Shown here: one piece after another, positions 56,880 through 64,000 of the stretch
Position numbering within the stretch: position 1 is the stretch's first letter
How the letters are laid out: every line of letters begins with the position of its first letter
Origin: Mesorhizobium neociceri
GTDB taxonomy: Bacteria > Pseudomonadota > Alphaproteobacteria > Rhizobiales > Rhizobiaceae
DNA length: 64,000 nt
Assembly: GCF_013520985.1 (NCBI RefSeq)
Contig: NZ_JACDTY010000004.1
Coordinates: 124,001 to 188,000 of the forward strand
Direction: 5' to 3'
Translations under genes and position numbers: made by a program
Notes under the pieces: generated by a model
What the model was told of the DNA's origin: nothing
Databases searched by the model: none
The model's input: the letters and a program-made list of their open reading frames with translations, nothing else

Positions 56880-57377
56880 TCGGAAAAGTCCATGGCTGAT
56901 TGCGAAAAGGAGCGCGACCATGGCCGCTTCGGGGTTTCACGCGCAAGGGCCAAAGGCTGGAAAAGCGGTAAAGCCAGCGGCGGATCACGAAGGCGTGTGG
57001 GGACCGAAGTTTTCGTTTCGACTGCGCGTCGCGTAATTTTCTGTCGCGAAACGCCCAAGATTTTTGTGAATCGGTCTTGTGTGCGCCCGGGATTTCTGCC
57101 ATAAAAATTTAGGACAGTAGTGCTGTCTTATTTTGTCGCACAAGTTAGGCTGGATTGGCGTATCATTTGGGCCACTCCGGCCGTTGCCGCGAGCGACGGG
57201 TAGACGGCTCGGCTGAGGCCTGTACGATACCGGATACGAACCAGCGGCGCACCGCTCGGTTCGCCAAGGATTTCGCAAGACGTGCCGCAAGAATGAGAGC
57301 GGAAGCCAGTCGCTTCCCAAGGTAGACCAGCGCCCCAAACGCTAGACGTGCAAGGGGCCGGAACGGAGGACAGGACG
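56880..57377. other. 498-bp intergenic region between threonine aldolase and gltB
   Basis: Divergent promoter region, partly AT-richer than the flanks. It holds a small perfect inverted repeat GACAG-tagtg-CTGTC (57113-57127) followed by TTATTTTGTCG. No coding frame with convincing start or composition was found. It should contain the promoter of gltBD; I could not place it by consensus. Confidence 0.6.
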
Positions 57378-62126
<4,749 letters not shown>

Positions 62127-62267
62127 GCTTTTGAGACTTGCCGGGAGGCGCAGGCTTCCCGGCTGAACTTTCAGCGACAGTTTGACCTCGGATGCAAGGT
62201 TGCCATGGCTGCCTCAAGGGGTTAACGGGTGCGAAAACCGCACCATCTGGACAGCAGGAACTGGACT

Positions 62268-63722
62268 ATGGGCAAGGTAACAGGCTTTCTCGAAATCGAC
62301 CGGCAGGTGCACAAGTACCAGCCGGCCTCCGACCGCATCCGGCATTTCCGTGAGTTCACGCTGCCGATGTCGGACAAGGAGGTCGAGAAACAGGCCGCGC
62401 GCTGCATGGATTGCGGCATTCCGTTCTGCCACGGGCCGACCGGCTGCCCGATCCACAACCAGATCCCCGACTGGAACGATCTCGTCTACAATGGTGACTG
62501 GGACAATGCGATCCGCAACCTGCATTCGACCAACAATTTTCCGGAATTCACCGGCCGCATCTGCCCCGCGCCCTGCGAGGAAGCCTGTACGCTGAACCTC
62601 GAAGACATTCCGGTCGCCATCAAGACGGTCGAGCAGGCTATCGCCGACAAGGCCTATGAGACCGGCCATATCCGGCCTTACCCGCCGGAGAAGAAGACCG
62701 GCAAGCGGGTCGCCGTCATCGGCTCCGGCCCGGCAGGGATGGCGGCGGCGCAGCAGCTTGGCCGCGCCGGACACGAGGTCAGTGTCTATGAGCGCGAAAG
62801 CCGTCCGGGCGGGCTGATGCGTTATGGCATTCCCGACTTCAAGATCGAGAAGCACTATATCGACCGCCGCATCGAACAGATGCAGGGCGAGGGCGTGACC
62901 TTCCATTGCGGCGTCAATGTCGGCGTCGACAAGCCCGTCGCCGAGTTGCTCGCCGAATACGATGCGGTGCTCTATTGCGGCGGTTCGGAATCGCCGCGTC
63001 CGGCCAACATTCCGGGCGACGATCTCGGCGGCGTCTATGATGCCATGCCCTATCTGGTGCAGCAGAACCGCCGGGTCGGCGGCGAGCCGATCCAATCGGT
63101 AGCGTGGCCTTCGCATCCGATCATCGCCGGCGGCCAGCATGTCGTCGTCGTCGGCGGTGGCGATACCGCGTCCGACTGCGTCGGCACGGCTTTTCGCCAG
63201 GGCGCGGTGCGCGTCACCCAGCTCGACATCCGCCCGCAGCCGCCGGAGAAGGAAGACAAGCTCTCGGTCTGGCCCTACTGGGCGACGAAGATGCGGACGT
63301 CGTCATCGCAGGCCGAAGGTGCGGAGCGTGAATTCCAGGTGGCGACGCTCGAATTCATCGGCGAGGAAGGCCAGCTGACCGGCGTCAAGTGCTGCGAGGT
63401 CGACGAGAAGCGCAAGCCGATCGCCGGCACCGAATTCGTCATCCGCGCCGATCTCGCTTTCATCGCCATCGGCTTTGCCGGACCGGCCGCCGTGGGCGTG
63501 GCGAAGGAGCTGGACGGTGAGATGAAAATCACCACCGACAGCCGCCGTTCCAGGAACGTCGAAGCCAACGACCGCGACTACAAGACCAGCGTCGACAAGC
63601 TTTATGCCGCCGGCGATGTGCGCCGCGGCCAGTCGCTGGTGGTGTGGGCGATCCGCGAAGGGCGCCAGGCGGCCCGCTCGATCGACGAAGCTCTCATGGG
63701 ATCGACCGTCCTGCCCCGCTGA
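62268..63722 (+). CDS. gltD: Glutamate synthase small subunit
   Basis: 484 residues. N-terminal 4Fe-4S ligands in [20 protein letters not shown] and [12 protein letters not shown] motif [21 protein letters not shown] motif [16 protein letters not shown]-terminal [23 protein letters not shown]. It accepts electrons from NADPH and passes them to GltB. The ATG at 62268 ([10 protein letters not shown]) matches the family; there is a 141-bp gap to gltB, probably still one operon. Confidence 0.97.
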   Translation: MGKVTGFLEIDRQVHKYQPASDRIRHFREFTLPMSDKEVEKQAARCMDCGIPFCHGPTGCPIHNQIPDWNDLVYNGDWDNAIRNLHSTNNFPEFTGRICPAPCEEACTLNLEDIPVAIKTVEQAIADKAYETGHIRPYPPEKKTGKRVAVIGSGPAGMAAAQQLGRAGHEVSVYERESRPGGLMRYGIPDFKIEKHYIDRRIEQMQGEGVTFHCGVNVGVDKPVAELLAEYDAVLYCGGSESPRPANIPGDDLGGVYDAMPYLVQQNRRVGGEPIQSVAWPSHPIIAGGQHVVVVGGGDTASDCVGTAFRQGAVRVTQLDIRPQPPEKEDKLSVWPYWATKMRTSSSQAEGAEREFQVATLEFIGEEGQLTGVKCCEVDEKRKPIAGTEFVIRADLAFIAIGFAGPAAVGVAKELDGEMKITTDSRRSRNVEANDRDYKTSVDKLYAAGDVRRGQSLVVWAIREGRQAARSIDEALMGSTVLPR

Positions 63723-63737
63723 AAACAGTCTCAGGAC

Positions 63738-64000
63738 TTAACGGTTGATCGCCGTCGTCGTATCCGTCGCGGCGGCCGTGGCGGGTGCCTTGGGTGGCCA
63801 GGAGAAATCGTCGGCGCGGCCGGGTGACGCCTCGGGCGCCTTGCCTTCGAGGATGAGTTTTTCGCCGGGCAGATCCGGATTGGCCTTGGGCGCTGCCGCA
63901 GCACCGAGAAGTTCGGTGCCGCCGTCGAGCGCCGGATCGTTGAGCAGCATCGGAACGGTGCGGTCGACCACAATGGGTGCGGCCGGAAGCGACGGTGCTT
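63738..64000 (-). CDS. Unidentified protein, C-terminal end only (runs past window edge)
   Basis: An open minus-strand frame continues past base 64000 and stops at 63738. The visible 87 residues are rich in Ala, Pro and Leu (PIVVDRTVPMLLNDPALDGG, then ADDFSWPPKAPATAAATDT) and end TTTAINR. No domain is recognisable. It is convergent with gltD. Low-complexity composition suggests a disordered C-terminus, perhaps of an envelope protein. Confidence 0.5.
   Translation of the reverse strand, partial: APSLPAAPIVVDRTVPMLLNDPALDGGTELLGAAAAPKANPDLPGEKLILEGKAPEASPGRADDFSWPPKAPATAAATDTTTAINR

Overview
The window looks like a chromosomal stretch from an alphaproteobacterium of the Rhizobiales, most probably Mesorhizobium or a close relative. 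The grounds are high GC with long spurious reading frames opposite most genes, rhizobial-type intergenic palindromes, a CpdR-like regulator, an mmgR/suhB-type small RNA, a RpoH promoter with a ROSE-like leader in front of an Hsp20 gene, and a dense set of ABC uptake and catabolic operons. I see no transposase, integrase, phage gene or CRISPR array.

Layout. (1) 1-6.7 kb: an RND efflux pair (permease cut by the window edge), a LysR regulator divergent from a short-chain dehydrogenase, and an RpiR-type regulator. (2) 6.9-15.1 kb: an N-formylglutamate-amidohydrolase-like enzyme, two paralogous APC permeases, a glutamine-synthetase-family ligase, an aldehyde dehydrogenase and an iron-type alcohol dehydrogenase. 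Together these fit catabolism of an amine or amino alcohol through gamma-glutamyl intermediates. (3) 15.3-19.4 kb: a PotD/F-type ABC transporter preceded by a strong Pho box. A CPA1 antiporter, an EEP-family hydrolase and a DMT exporter follow. (4) 22.9-40.8 kb: a large catabolic cluster, nearly all on the minus strand. It holds an MFS carrier, a Dabb protein, two GMC oxidoreductases, an SDR, a sugar-type ABC transporter, an aldehyde dehydrogenase, an enoyl-CoA hydratase, a CoA-transferase, a Gfo/Idh/MocA dehydrogenase and a LacI repressor, with a divergent DUF993 aldolase-like gene. Two copies of a LacI-type palindrome lie in the divergent promoter region. Several palindromic repeat elements sit between the genes.

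(5) 40.9-47.7 kb: a surface-glycan region with gmd and fcl (GDP-L-fucose synthesis), a fucosyltransferase-like protein, an unusual two-domain protein (glycosyltransferase-like plus alginate-lyase-like), a small lipoprotein and a Stf0-type sulfotransferase. (6) 47.8-57 kb: tRNA-Val(GAC), a CpdR-like receiver, a second N-formylglutamate amidohydrolase, the mmgR/suhB-like sRNA, a HisN-like phosphatase, an AraC regulator, a DUF1127 protein, a Cys-rich mini-protein, a lysophospholipase-like hydrolase, the thermo-regulated Hsp20 gene, a TauE exporter, a metallo-hydrolase and a threonine aldolase. (7) 57.4-63.7 kb: gltB and gltD, followed by the end of an unidentified convergent gene.

The most interesting items are the LacI-controlled catabolic cluster of unknown substrate, the Pho box and gamma-glutamylation locus side by side, the fucose/sulfation glycan region with its fusion enzyme, and the two RNA regulators (mmgR-like sRNA and ROSE-like thermometer). 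Every functional statement comes from reading motifs and context; no database search was run.
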